From Agromyces ramosus (GTDB taxonomy: Bacteria; Actinomycetota; Actinomycetes; Actinomycetales; Microbacteriaceae), in assembly GCF_030817175.1 (NCBI RefSeq), contig NZ_JAUSYY010000001.1, positions 2,294,001-2,358,000 on the forward strand: a stretch of DNA of 64,000 bases, in the 5' to 3' direction. Below the pieces are notes generated by a model that worked only from the letters and a program-made list of their open reading frames with translations, was not told the DNA's origin and ran no database searches. Positions 9,494-17,495 of the stretch are shown piece by piece. The position numbers and the translations under genes were made by a program. Within the stretch, counting starts at the first letter, position 1. The number at the start of each line of letters is the position of its first letter.

Positions 9494-9506
9494 CCCCAAA
9501 GTGGGG
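9494..9506 (+). promoter_or_regulatory. second CCCC/GGGG inverted repeat in the flp1 leader
   Basis: CCCCAAAGTGGGG, arms of 5 bp. The matching element before flp2 (17111-17123) is CCCCGAAGTGGGG, and both lie within a longer conserved block beginning TGCGATG. Conservation between the two copies suggests an operator or RNA element. Confidence 0.45.
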
Positions 9507-9542
9507 CGTTTGCCGCATGCATACGCAGAGTAGCTTCAGGGT

Positions 9543-9617
9543 CACCGTCACTTACCCAGACGGCACTCACCGTCACTTACCCAGACGGCACTCACCGTCA
9601 CTTACCCCGACGGCGTT
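9543..9617 (+). repeat. three tandem 25-bp direct repeats upstream of flp1
   Basis: Three head-to-tail copies of a 25-bp unit beginning CACCGTCACTTACCC (9543, 9568, 9593). The first two are identical and the third has four differences. The flp2 upstream region has only a single partial unit (TCACCGTCGTACCC near 17160), so the array was amplified or lost after duplication. No spacer structure, so not CRISPR. Confidence 0.75.
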
Positions 9618-9645
9618 CGCATTATTCCTACCCGAAGGACACATC

Positions 9646-9846
9646 ATGCTCAAGGTATACACGCGCGCTCTCGCGCGACTCAACGCACTCCGCGAAGAAG
9701 AGGGTGCAACCGCAACCGAGTACGCGCTCGTGCTGGGCCTCGTCGCGATCGCCCTGGTCGTCGCCGCTGTCGCCCTCACTCCCATCCTGGACACCTTCGT
9801 AGCCGACATCGGCACGTGGATGGACGGCCAGGTCGTCGGTAGCTGA
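9646..9846 (+). CDS. flp: Flp-family pilin, Tad copy 1
   Basis: A 66-aa prepilin. A basic leader ending LREEEGATATEYALVLGLVAIALVV gives the Gly-1 / Glu+5-Tyr+6 pattern of Flp pilins, followed by one hydrophobic helix and a short tail. Processing by the prepilin peptidase would leave about 46 residues as the major subunit of a type IVc pilus. A GAAGGAC ribosome-binding site precedes the ATG. A strong hairpin separates it from tadE. The second copy at 17214 has the same motif with a slightly longer leader (GTEEEGATATEYA). Confidence 0.92.
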   Translation: MLKVYTRALARLNALREEEGATATEYALVLGLVAIALVVAAVALTPILDTFVADIGTWMDGQVVGS

Positions 9847-9867
9847 CTCGCGTCAACGATTGCAGCG

Positions 9868-9898
9868 GGGTTCGGGATGCCAAACGCATCCCGAACCC
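9868..9898 (+). promoter_or_regulatory. 13-bp stem-loop between flp1 and tadE1
   Basis: GGGTTCGGGATGC / GCATCCCGAACCC pair perfectly around a 5-nt loop (CAAAC). No U-tract follows. The position between the major pilin and the minor components fits a partial terminator or 3'-stabiliser that gives excess pilin message. Copy 2 has the same structure (17442-17473). Confidence 0.6.
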
Positions 9899-9920
9899 AC
9901 TGGCAGTAAGGGCGTGAAGC

Positions 9921-10334
9921 ATGCGTACTCGCGAGAAGGAACGAGGAGCCGCGGCGGTTGAGTTCGCCTTGGTATTCCCGCTCGTCATCATGCTCTTGTT
10001 GAGCGTGATCGAGTTCTCTCGCCTCTGGAACATCCAGGCGACCATCTCGGACAGCGCCAGAATCGCGGCGCGCTCCGCGGCCATCCTCTCGAATAACCCT
10101 GCACTCGACGACGCGGAGATCGAGGCGGCAGCGACCGCGGACGCAACCGGCATTCCGAGCTTCGTCGATTGGACAACCGCGACCGTCACCGTCGAACTCG
10201 ACTGTGACACGTCTGGTGGTGTCGCGACGAGTGTCGTCAGCGTCACGCCGGGATCATTCTCGACATGGTTCAGCTCCGCTCTCGGGACCCCCATCACGTT
10301 GACCGCGAATGGAGAAATGCCATGCGGAGGTTGA
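9921..10334 (+). CDS. TadE-like minor pseudopilin, Tad copy 1
   Basis: A 137-aa protein beginning MRTREKERGAAAVEFALVFPLVIML, the TadE pattern: a short basic leader, RGAAAVEFA processing-type motif and one transmembrane helix. The C-terminal part is a small extracytoplasmic domain with a CD...PCGG cysteine pair. It is a likely minor pilus component processed by the prepilin peptidase. Its end overlaps the tadG-like gene by 13 bp. The homologue in copy 2 is 136 aa. Confidence 0.85.
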   Translation: MRTREKERGAAAVEFALVFPLVIMLLLSVIEFSRLWNIQATISDSARIAARSAAILSNNPALDDAEIEAAATADATGIPSFVDWTTATVTVELDCDTSGGVATSVVSVTPGSFSTWFSSALGTPITLTANGEMPCGG

Positions 10335-11425
10335 AGGCCCGACTCCGTCGACTCGTTCACGATGAGCGCGGGGCAAACGCCGTGTTGATCGTGTTTCTCC
10401 TCGTCCCGATGATGGGGTTCGGAGCGCTCGCGCTCGACGTGTCCGCCCAGCACGCCGAGCTCGGGCAGCTTCAGCACGGGGCCGACGCCGCTGCTCTCGC
10501 TGTAGCTTCGGCGTGCGCCAGTGATGATGCTGCGTGCCTCGGCACGGCAGACGCGACCGCCGAGGAATTCCTTGATGGCAACGGCGCCATTCAAGTCGCC
10601 GGCGAAGCGACGGCCGTTCCCGACGTGACGAGTCGAACCGTGACGGTCACGGCTGAGGCCGAGTTCCCGCACTTCCTCGCGTCGCTCATCGACGGCGATG
10701 GGGACCCCGACCACACCACCGTCCGCACCGATGCCACGGCCGAGTGGGGGTACATCGGTGGTGGCGAGTTCATTCCCCTGGCAATAGCGGAATGCGAGCT
10801 CGAGCGAGGGATCGCAGCAGCAGGCTCGATCGGCACGCCGTTCAAGCTGCTCACCGATCCCACTCCCTCGGGCGGGGGCGGCGGGCCAGGCGGGGGCGGC
10901 GGGCCAGGCGGGGGCGGCGGGCCAGGCGGGGGCGGCGGGCCACCGGCCACCGGCCCATGCGCCGACGCCGACTACCCCGGCGGTTTCAGTTGGCTCACCG
11001 ATGACAATTGCCGCATCACACTGACCCCCGATTTCGTCGCGCCTGGCGACACCGGCAACAACACGAACGGCACCGGCTGCGGCGCGGGTTTCCTGCACGA
11101 CCTGCTCGATGAGACCGTGTTGGTGGCGCTGTACGACGATGTCACCGGACTCACGGGCGGCGGTTCGCACGGCGAGTACACGATCTCGAGGTTCGCGGCG
11201 TTCCACATCACCGGCTACTCAGCTGTTCTGTCTGGTGTGCCAGGAGGTGGTGCGACCAGGGAGTACATCGGATCACCGTACGACGCGAGTCCGTTGAAGT
11301 TCACCGGCAGTGAGCGTGGCCTCCAGGGCTGGTTCGTCGAGTACGTCTCGGTCGCGGACGCACTCCTGCTGACCTCGGCAGGCAGTCCGGGCGACCCGAT
11401 CGTCGTTCGGCTCATCATCGATTAG
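10322..11425 (+). CDS. TadG-like pilus-associated protein with Gly-rich repeat, Tad copy 1
   Basis: A 367-aa protein. The N-terminus DERGANAVLIVFLLVPMMGFGALALDVSAQHAELGQLQHGADAAALAVAS is the TadG/putative Flp pilus-assembly (TadE/G-like) signature with one transmembrane helix. The rest is extracytoplasmic with several cysteines. A run of four (GGGGGP)-type units lies near residues 184-207, encoded by perfect 18-bp repeats. Copy 2 lacks it. ATG 10322 is chosen because it lines up with copy 2 and overlaps tadE by 13 bp. Confidence 0.82.
   Translation: MRRLKARLRRLVHDERGANAVLIVFLLVPMMGFGALALDVSAQHAELGQLQHGADAAALAVASACASDDAACLGTADATAEEFLDGNGAIQVAGEATAVPDVTSRTVTVTAEAEFPHFLASLIDGDGDPDHTTVRTDATAEWGYIGGGEFIPLAIAECELERGIAAAGSIGTPFKLLTDPTPSGGGGGPGGGGGPGGGGGPGGGGGPPATGPCADADYPGGFSWLTDDNCRITLTPDFVAPGDTGNNTNGTGCGAGFLHDLLDETVLVALYDDVTGLTGGGSHGEYTISRFAAFHITGYSAVLSGVPGGGATREYIGSPYDASPLKFTGSERGLQGWFVEYVSVADALLLTSAGSPGDPIVVRLIID
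10871..10942 (+). repeat. four perfect 18-bp tandem repeats inside tadG1
   Basis: The unit GGCGGGGGCGGCGGGCCA occurs four times in frame, encoding Gly5-Pro. The homologous gene 7.5 kb downstream has no trace of it. Repeats this perfect can change number by slippage, giving a length-variable linker in a surface protein. Confidence 0.85.
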
Positions 11426-11470
11426 CCCGCAGCACCCGTCGCCCTCACCGACTCACCATCAAGGATCATC

Positions 11471-12226
11471 ATGAAGACCCGAATCATCGGCGCGATCGTC
11501 GCTCTCATCCTCGCAGCGGTCGGCGCGTTCGTGCTCATCACCTATGTGCGCGGGGCGGATGCTCGAGCTGCAGAGGGCGCTGAGCTCACGGACGTCTACG
11601 TCGCGCAGGAAGAGATCCCGAAGGGAACGCCGGGCGAATCGGTCAATGACCTCGTCACGCTCGATTCCGTTCCCACACGGAACGTTCCCGCGGGCAGCGT
11701 CACGAACCTCGACGATCTTGCCGGCCTCGTCGCCGACGCCGACATCCTGCCGGGCGAACCGTTGCTCGAAGCGCGCTTCGTCGATCCGGCAGAGCTCGCC
11801 GCGCGTGGCGACGTCGTCGTGCCTGAAGGCATGCAGCTCGTCTCCTTCACGCTCCCCGCCGACCGCGTCGTCGGCGGCCAGGTGCGAGCCGGTGACAAGA
11901 TCGGTCTCGTCGGCACCATCGATCCCGATGAGGTCGGCGAGGAGCAGGACGTGATCAACCCGATCACGAGCTTCGCCTTCCACGGCGTGCTCGTGACGAA
12001 CGTGCAGGGCGTCGTCACGCCGAATCCTGAGGCGGAGGAGCAGGTCGAGCAGAGCGCCGGTGACAGCATCATGCTCACGGTGGCCCTCTCCGCCCACGAC
12101 ATCGAACGGTGGGTGTGGTTCGCCGAGGGCGAGTCCGCAACCTACGCGCAGATGTGGCTGACGCTCGAGAACGAGAAGACCGACAACAGTGGCACAGCGC
12201 CCGTCACCGGAAGCACGGCGTTCTAG
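11471..12226 (+). CDS. cpaB: CpaB/RcpC-like SAF-domain pilus assembly protein, Tad copy 1
   Basis: A 251-aa protein with an N-terminal membrane helix (IIGAIVALILAAVGAFVLITYV), then a SAF-like domain (VYVAQEEIPKGTPGESV, PGEPLLEARFVDP) and the RcpC/CpaB domain (GMQLVSFTLPADRVVGGQVRAGDKIGLVGT). CpaB proteins sit in the envelope and help pilus export. The stop overlaps the GTG of cpaE1 (TAGTG). The copy-2 homologue carries a one-base insertion in the membrane helix. Confidence 0.85.
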   Translation: MKTRIIGAIVALILAAVGAFVLITYVRGADARAAEGAELTDVYVAQEEIPKGTPGESVNDLVTLDSVPTRNVPAGSVTNLDDLAGLVADADILPGEPLLEARFVDPAELAARGDVVVPEGMQLVSFTLPADRVVGGQVRAGDKIGLVGTIDPDEVGEEQDVINPITSFAFHGVLVTNVQGVVTPNPEAEEQVEQSAGDSIMLTVALSAHDIERWVWFAEGESATYAQMWLTLENEKTDNSGTAPVTGSTAF

Positions 12227-13584
12227 TGACCCCATTCCTCCTCGTCAGCCGTTCCGCCGAGTACGAGACCCGTCTTCGGGCACTACTCGGCGAACGGCTT
12301 GCCGTGATCCCGGGCGAGTTCCTGACGTTCGGTTCCGAGTCCGTGGTGAGTCGAGTGACCGCCGAACCGCGCATCGCCCTGCTCGGTCCGGTGCTCAATT
12401 ATGAGGAGACGAAGGGTCTCGTCGAAGAGCTCACGGCGCAGCATCCCGGCCTCGGCCTCATCGTCGTGCGGGAGCAGCGCTCCGACCTCGAAGACTGGGT
12501 CGACGAACTCGTCCTGCACGCAGTACTCAGCCCTGACGCGAGCGACGACACGACGCTTGCCCTGCTCGACCGACTCGCCGACTGGCTCATCGCCAACGGC
12601 CGCGCCGGTGCTCGTGACTTCGACCCCCCGCTCGCTCTCGAGATCGACGACATGCCATTTGTGGATCTGCTGGATGCTGCAGCCGGAGCCCTGGCGCAGA
12701 ACGACTTCGATTCGATCGCCGATGCCGACCGGACTGCCGAGCCTGAGACCGCCGCGCCTGAATCTTCCGGACCCATCTGGGCGTTCCCGCCGCTCGAATC
12801 GGGCACCCCGACTGAGGCGATCGCGGTGGTGGCGCCGAAGGGCGGTCAGGGCAAGACCACGATCGCGATCAACCTCGCGACCGGACTCGCCGAGGTCGCC
12901 CCGAACTCGGTCGTGCTGATCGACGCGGACCTGCAGTTCGGCGACATCACCGCCGCACTCGCGCTCGTTCCCGAACGCACCATCGTCGACGCGGTCGCGG
13001 AGGCCGCGAACGATGAGATCGTGCTGAAGACCACGCTGACCCATCACGCCGATGGCTTCTTCGTCGTCGCGAGCGCCCCCTCGCCGGAGCTCGGCGACCT
13101 GGTGTCGCCCGTCGCGCTGGCTCGTCTCATCGACCGCCTTCGCGCCACCTTCCGCTACGTGATCGTGGACACGACACCCGGCATGGGGGAACATGCCCTC
13201 GTCGCGCTCGAGCACGTGACCGATGCGGTGTTCGTCAGCAACATGGGGGTGCCGAGCCTGCGGGCGATGCGCACCGAGTTCGAGCTGCTCACCACCCTCG
13301 GCCTGATGCCGGGCAACCGGCACGTGGTCGTCAACCAGACCGACAAGCTCAGCGGTATCACCATCAAGGACGTCGAGAACATCCTCGGAGCGCCGGTCGA
13401 CGTCGACGTGCCGAAATCGTCGGCCGTGCTGCTCGCCAGCAACCGCGGTGTGCCGCTGATCCACGATGACGTACGCGACCCGGCCGCGAGGGCGATCCGC
13501 TCGATCGTGCTGCGCATCGCACCCGGGGCAGACCCGAAGCGAAGCAAGATCCAGAGAAGGCGGCGATCCAATGAACCTGAATGA
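12226..13584 (+). CDS. cpaE: CpaE/TadZ-like pilus-localisation ATPase, Tad copy 1
   Basis: A 452-aa protein. Residues 1-130 look like an atypical receiver fold. From about residue 190 it is a MinD/ParA-type ATPase with deviant Walker A VVAPKGGQGKTTIAINLATGL, then VVLIDADLQFGDI and VIVDTTPGMGEHALVALEH. TadZ/CpaE proteins place the Tad machine in the cell. GTG 12226 overlaps the cpaB stop. The last 14 bp overlap cpaF1. The C-terminus is basic (KIQRRRRSNEPE), unlike copy 2. Confidence 0.88.
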   Translation: MTPFLLVSRSAEYETRLRALLGERLAVIPGEFLTFGSESVVSRVTAEPRIALLGPVLNYEETKGLVEELTAQHPGLGLIVVREQRSDLEDWVDELVLHAVLSPDASDDTTLALLDRLADWLIANGRAGARDFDPPLALEIDDMPFVDLLDAAAGALAQNDFDSIADADRTAEPETAAPESSGPIWAFPPLESGTPTEAIAVVAPKGGQGKTTIAINLATGLAEVAPNSVVLIDADLQFGDITAALALVPERTIVDAVAEAANDEIVLKTTLTHHADGFFVVASAPSPELGDLVSPVALARLIDRLRATFRYVIVDTTPGMGEHALVALEHVTDAVFVSNMGVPSLRAMRTEFELLTTLGLMPGNRHVVVNQTDKLSGITIKDVENILGAPVDVDVPKSSAVLLASNRGVPLIHDDVRDPAARAIRSIVLRIAPGADPKRSKIQRRRRSNEPE

Positions 13585-15091
13585 TCGGCTGAACGCCCTT
13601 CGCAGCCCGCAGCAGACCACTGCGGTCGACTCGGCAGCAGCCACGCCATCGCCGACCGACGTGCTCGAGCCTGAGGTGCACGCCGCTCAGGCATCGGTCA
13701 CGAACGCAATTGATGCGCCCCCCATCGACGTGGAGTCGGTACTCTTCCAACCACCGGCAGCGCAGCGGATGCCAGCGCCGAAGCCCGTAGGGGCCGTCGA
13801 CCCGCTCGCGGCAGTGAAGGAGAAGGCGGCGGAAGAACTGTTCGCCCGCATCGGCTCGCGCCTCAGTGACGCGTCGCTCACCGAGGAGCAACTGCACCAG
13901 CTCGCGCGCGCCGAACTCGCTGGAATCGTCGCAGCCGAGCAACTCGCCCTCTCCACCGCCGAACGCAACCGCCTGATCGACGACATCGGCGCCGACGTGC
14001 TCGGCTACGGGCCGCTCGAACCGCTCCTCATCGACCCGACCGTGAGCGAGATCATGGTCAACCGGTACGACCAGCTCTACGTCGAGCGCAACGGTCGACT
14101 GCAGGAGACGCCACACCGGTTCACCGGTGAAGCCCAGTTGCGGCGGGTCATCGAGCGCATCGTGGCTCGCGTGGGGCGGCGCATCGACGAGTCGTCGCCA
14201 CTCGTCGACGCACGTCTCGACGACGGCTCACGTGTCAACGCGATCATTCCACCCCTCGCGGTCGATGGTTCCTCACTGACCATCCGCAAGTTCGCGGGAA
14301 CGCCGTACACGAGCTCCGATCTCATCAATTTCGGAACGCTCACCCGCGAGGTGGCCACGGTGCTCGATGCAGCCGTGCGGGCAAAGCTCAACATCCTCGT
14401 CTCCGGCGGTACAGGTACCGGAAAGACGACGTTGCTCAACGTGCTCTCGGCGTTCATCCCGGGTGATGAACGCATCATCACGATCGAGGATGCCGTCGAG
14501 CTGCAACTGCAGCAGGAGCACGTCGTGCGCCTCGAATCGCGTCCGTCCAACATCGAGGGGCGCGGTGAGATCACCATCCGCGACCTCGTGCGGAACTCGC
14601 TCCGCATGCGTCCCGACCGCATCGTCGTCGGCGAGGTGCGTGGCGCCGAGGCGCTCGACATGCTGCAGGCGATGAACACCGGCCACGAGGGCTCGATCTC
14701 GACGCTGCACGCCAACTCGCCTCGCGACGCGGTGTCGCGCATGGAGACGCTCGTGCTGATGTCCGGCATGGACCTGCCGTTGCGCGCGATCCGCGAGCAG
14801 ATCTCGTCGGCGATCGACCTCATCGTGCAGATCACGAGGCACAAGGACGGCGTTCGACGCGTCACGCACATCACCGAGGTGCACGGCATGGAGGGCGACA
14901 TCATCACCCTCCAGGACGCCTTCACCTTCGACTATTCCGCCGGGTACGACGCGGAAGGCCGCCTGCTCGGTCGGATCGCGCCGACCGGAGTGCGGCCTCG
15001 ATTCGCCGAACGCGTCGCCGACCACGGCATCGCATTGCCGGTATCGCTGTTCCAGCCGGATCTGCGAGAGATGCTCGGAGAGATCCGATGA
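13571..15091 (+). CDS. cpaF: CpaF/TadA secretion ATPase, Tad copy 1
   Basis: A 506-aa hexameric type II/IV secretion ATPase that powers pilus assembly. The variable N-terminus runs to about residue 75, then DPLAAVKEKAAEELFARIGSRL starts the family core. Walker A is LVSGGTGTGKTTLLNVLSAF. An Asp box (IITIEDAVELQLQQEHVVRLESR), a Walker B region (RPDRIVVGEVRGAEALDMLQAMNTGHEGS) and the His box STLHANSPRDAVSRME follow. Start overlaps cpaE1, stop overlaps tadB1 (ATGA). Confidence 0.95.
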   Translation: MNLNDRLNALRSPQQTTAVDSAAATPSPTDVLEPEVHAAQASVTNAIDAPPIDVESVLFQPPAAQRMPAPKPVGAVDPLAAVKEKAAEELFARIGSRLSDASLTEEQLHQLARAELAGIVAAEQLALSTAERNRLIDDIGADVLGYGPLEPLLIDPTVSEIMVNRYDQLYVERNGRLQETPHRFTGEAQLRRVIERIVARVGRRIDESSPLVDARLDDGSRVNAIIPPLAVDGSSLTIRKFAGTPYTSSDLINFGTLTREVATVLDAAVRAKLNILVSGGTGTGKTTLLNVLSAFIPGDERIITIEDAVELQLQQEHVVRLESRPSNIEGRGEITIRDLVRNSLRMRPDRIVVGEVRGAEALDMLQAMNTGHEGSISTLHANSPRDAVSRMETLVLMSGMDLPLRAIREQISSAIDLIVQITRHKDGVRRVTHITEVHGMEGDIITLQDAFTFDYSAGYDAEGRLLGRIAPTGVRPRFAERVADHGIALPVSLFQPDLREMLGEIR

Positions 15092-16044
15092 GCCCGGTCA
15101 CGCTCGTGGGCGGCATCGCGATCGCATTGCTCGCGCTGCTCGTCCTCCTGTTCTTCGTCGTGTCCCCGCCAGCGCCGCGAGTCGCTCGCGATCGCCGGCT
15201 CGCGCCCGGCGTCGAACACGTGTCGCCCCTCTCGAGGGTGACCCAGAAGACTACCGCGGTGATCGAGTCAGCCGTGTCGAGGCGAACGAGTCGGTTGTTC
15301 GGCGCTCAACGGCTGGAGCTCGCCGGCATCAGGACCGAGCCGTCAGGCTTCGTCGTGCTCGTGGCGTCGGCGGCGTGCGTGCTCGCACTCCTCGGGGTGT
15401 TGATCGGATTCGCGAATGGCACCTCGCTCGTCTGGGCGATCCTGCTCGCACTGCTCGCGCCGGTGGGGGCGAAGCTCGTCGTGTCGAGCCGAACCTCGAG
15501 ACGGAGGTCGAGGTTCGGCGACCAGGTCGACGACACCGTGCAGCTGATGGCCGGCAGCTTGCGCGCCGGGCACGGGCTCAGCCGCACCGTGGGCGCTGTA
15601 GCAAGCGAGGCCGAATCGCCGACGAGCGAGGAGCTCGCCCGGGTCGTGAACGAGGTGCGTCTTGGCCGCAGCCTCGCCGAATCGCTCTCGGTCACCGCCC
15701 GGCGCATGCAGAGCGACGACTTCGAATGGGTCGCGCAGGCGGTCGCGATCAACCAGGAGACCGGCGGCAACCTCGCTGAGGTGCTCGATCAGGTCGGCAA
15801 GACGATCCGCGACCGCAATGAGATCCGCCGGCAGGTACGGGCGCTGAGCGCCGAGGGGCGCTTGTCGGCGATCGTGCTGATCGCCCTGCCGATCGTCGTC
15901 TTCCTCTTCCTCATCATCGTGCAACCCGCGTACTTCAATGCGTTCTTCACGACGCCCCTCGGCGTGGTCGCGCTCATCCTTGCGGTGGTGCTGCTCATCG
16001 TCGGATCGATCTGGACCGCCCTGGCCGTGAGAGTGAGGTTCTGA
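15088..16044 (+). CDS. tadB: TadB-like type II secretion F family membrane protein, Tad copy 1
   Basis: A 318-aa inner-membrane protein with an N-terminal helix, a helix pair near residues 90-130, the T2SSF domain (DQVDDTVQLMAGSLRAGHGLSRTVGAVASEAESP, ANOTHER conserved run FEWVAQAVAINQETGGNLAEVLDQVG) and two C-terminal helices. TadB and TadC form the membrane platform for the CpaF ATPase. The ATG overlaps the cpaF stop, and tadC starts one base after its own stop. Confidence 0.88.
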   Translation: MSPVTLVGGIAIALLALLVLLFFVVSPPAPRVARDRRLAPGVEHVSPLSRVTQKTTAVIESAVSRRTSRLFGAQRLELAGIRTEPSGFVVLVASAACVLALLGVLIGFANGTSLVWAILLALLAPVGAKLVVSSRTSRRRSRFGDQVDDTVQLMAGSLRAGHGLSRTVGAVASEAESPTSEELARVVNEVRLGRSLAESLSVTARRMQSDDFEWVAQAVAINQETGGNLAEVLDQVGKTIRDRNEIRRQVRALSAEGRLSAIVLIALPIVVFLFLIIVQPAYFNAFFTTPLGVVALILAVVLLIVGSIWTALAVRVRF

Positions 16045-16045
16045 C

Positions 16046-16933
16046 ATGGATGCCTCGACCGTTCTCATCAATGTCGTGATCGGTGTGACGGCGCTCGCCC
16101 TCGGCGCCTTCGTGTTCCTGCTCTTCCCCGGCCGGCACCTCGTCGCGGAGCCGACCGTGAAGGAGCATCCGACGCTCGGTCCCGTGCAGCAGACGTCGCT
16201 CGCCGCGTCGCTCGTCGCGGCGGCGCCGAGCGGCTACACCGGGTGGATCGAGAAGCAGCTCGTCTACGCGGGTCGCCCGTCCGGCTGGTCGCTCAACGGG
16301 CTGGTCGTCTGGAAGATCATGCTCGCGACCGCCGGGGTGCTCTTCGGGCTCATGTTCGTGTACAGCGGCGGGCCCGAACCGTGGAAGGTGCTGCTGGCAG
16401 TCGGAGCTGCCCTCATGCTGTTCTTCCTCCCCGATGTGCTGATCAACAGCCGTGCCCACGACCGGCAGCAAGCGATCCAGCGCTCGCTGCCCGACGTGCT
16501 CGACCAGATGACGATCGCCGTCGAGGCCGGGCTCGGATTCGACGCCGCGATGGCGAAGGCCGCCCGCAACGGCACCGGCCCCCTCGCCGAAGAGCTCATT
16601 CGCGTGCTGCAGGACATGTCGATCGGCCGCACCCGTCGTGATTCGTTCATGGAACTGGAACGTCGCACGAAGGTCGACGATCTGCGCCGCTTCATCCGGG
16701 CGGTCATCCAGGCCGATCAATACGGTGTCGCAATCGGCGACGTCCTGCGGGTGCAGGCGGGTGAGATGCGGCTGAAGCGGCGCCAGCGTGCCGAAGAGCA
16801 GGCGATGAAGGTCAGCGTGAAGATCCTCTTCCCGCTCGTCTTCTGCCTCCTGCCGGTGCTCTTCATCGTGCTGCTGACCCCCGCCGCGATCGGCATGCTG
16901 AGCTCGTTCGGCGGCGGCGGCATCGGGGGGTAA
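16046..16933 (+). CDS. tadC: TadC-like type II secretion F family membrane protein, Tad copy 1
   Basis: A 295-aa platform protein with an N-terminal helix, two central helices (WKIMLATAGVLFGLMFVYSGG and VLLAVGAALMLFFLPDVLI), the T2SSF domain (LPDVLDQMTIAVEAGLGFDAAMAKAARNGTGPLAEEL) and a C-terminal helix ending in a Gly-rich tail. Last gene of Tad copy 1. From about 16243 to 16893 it is almost identical in DNA sequence to the tadC of copy 2, more than any other part of the two loci, which suggests gene conversion. Confidence 0.88.
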   Translation: MDASTVLINVVIGVTALALGAFVFLLFPGRHLVAEPTVKEHPTLGPVQQTSLAASLVAAAPSGYTGWIEKQLVYAGRPSGWSLNGLVVWKIMLATAGVLFGLMFVYSGGPEPWKVLLAVGAALMLFFLPDVLINSRAHDRQQAIQRSLPDVLDQMTIAVEAGLGFDAAMAKAARNGTGPLAEELIRVLQDMSIGRTRRDSFMELERRTKVDDLRRFIRAVIQADQYGVAIGDVLRVQAGEMRLKRRQRAEEQAMKVSVKILFPLVFCLLPVLFIVLLTPAAIGMLSSFGGGGIGG

Positions 16934-17027
16934 TGGGGGGACAGCCCTCATGGCGTACGGCCCGTCGCGGCGGTGATGGCTCGCGCGCTCTTCGCGGCGG
17001 CTGATGCGTTTCGGGGTACACGATGAT

Positions 17028-17041
17028 CCCCCACTTCGGGG
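17028..17041 (+). promoter_or_regulatory. CCCC/GGGG inverted repeat upstream of flp2
   Basis: CCCCCACTTCGGGG, followed by TAC as in the flp1 element. It lies about 180 bp before flp2, in the same relative place as the repeat at 9407-9426. A second GGGGTAC half-site at 17013-17019 precedes it. Confidence 0.4.
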
Positions 17042-17110
17042 TACGCACAGCGGAATACGGCCGAAAATCCCGCCCAAATCGGGGCATTGTTGCGATGTAA
17101 ACGCGTGCAC

Positions 17111-17123
17111 CCCCGAAGTGGGG
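17111..17123 (+). promoter_or_regulatory. second CCCC/GGGG inverted repeat in the flp2 leader
   Basis: CCCCGAAGTGGGG, followed by CGTT as in the flp1 counterpart at 9494. The surrounding block (TGCGATG before, GCATGCA after) is conserved in both leaders although the rest has diverged. Confidence 0.45.
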
Positions 17124-17213
17124 CGTTCGGTGCATGCAGTTGCGACGGTAACTTCAACTCACCGTCGTACCCGGGATGGTGTTCTCGCTCACTCACGACA
17201 AAAGGACACTCTC

Positions 17214-17417
17214 ATGCTCAAGGCATATTCGCGTGCGATGGCACGCATCAACTCGCTCGGCACCGAAGAAGAAGGCGCAACCGCAACCGAGTACGCCCTG
17301 GTTCTCGGCCTCGTCGCCATCGCGCTGGTCGTCGCCGCGGTCGGACTGACGCCGATCCTCACGGGTTTCGTGGCGGACGTGAACACGTGGATGGACGGTC
17401 GGACTGTCGGAAGCTGA
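17214..17417 (+). CDS. flp: Flp-family pilin, Tad copy 2
   Basis: A 67-aa prepilin with the cleavage region GTEEEGATATEYALVLGLVAIALVVAAV. The mature part differs from copy 1 mostly at the C-terminus (TGFVADVNTWMDGRTVGS), which would be the exposed end. An AAAGGAC ribosome-binding site precedes the ATG. The two pilins differ at about 15 positions, enough that they may form distinct or mixed filaments. Confidence 0.92.
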   Translation: MLKAYSRAMARINSLGTEEEGATATEYALVLGLVAIALVVAAVGLTPILTGFVADVNTWMDGRTVGS

Positions 17418-17441
17418 GTAGGCGCCTCAGGCGTTTCAGCC

Positions 17442-17473
17442 GGGATTCGGGATGCATGTGCATCCCGAATCCC
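17442..17473 (+). promoter_or_regulatory. 14-bp stem-loop between flp2 and tadE2
   Basis: GGGATTCGGGATGC / GCATCCCGAATCCC pair perfectly around ATGT. Stem differences from copy 1 (GGGTTCGGGATGC) keep full pairing, and the shared sequence ACTGGCAGTAAGGG follows in both. Paired changes on both arms argue that the fold, not the sequence, is kept. Confidence 0.62.
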
Positions 17474-17495
17474 ACTGGCAGTAAGGGTGTGAGTC

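Noticed and set aside
9543..9617. Possible short CRISPR array
   Set aside because: The 25-bp units are directly adjacent with no spacers, and no cas genes are present.
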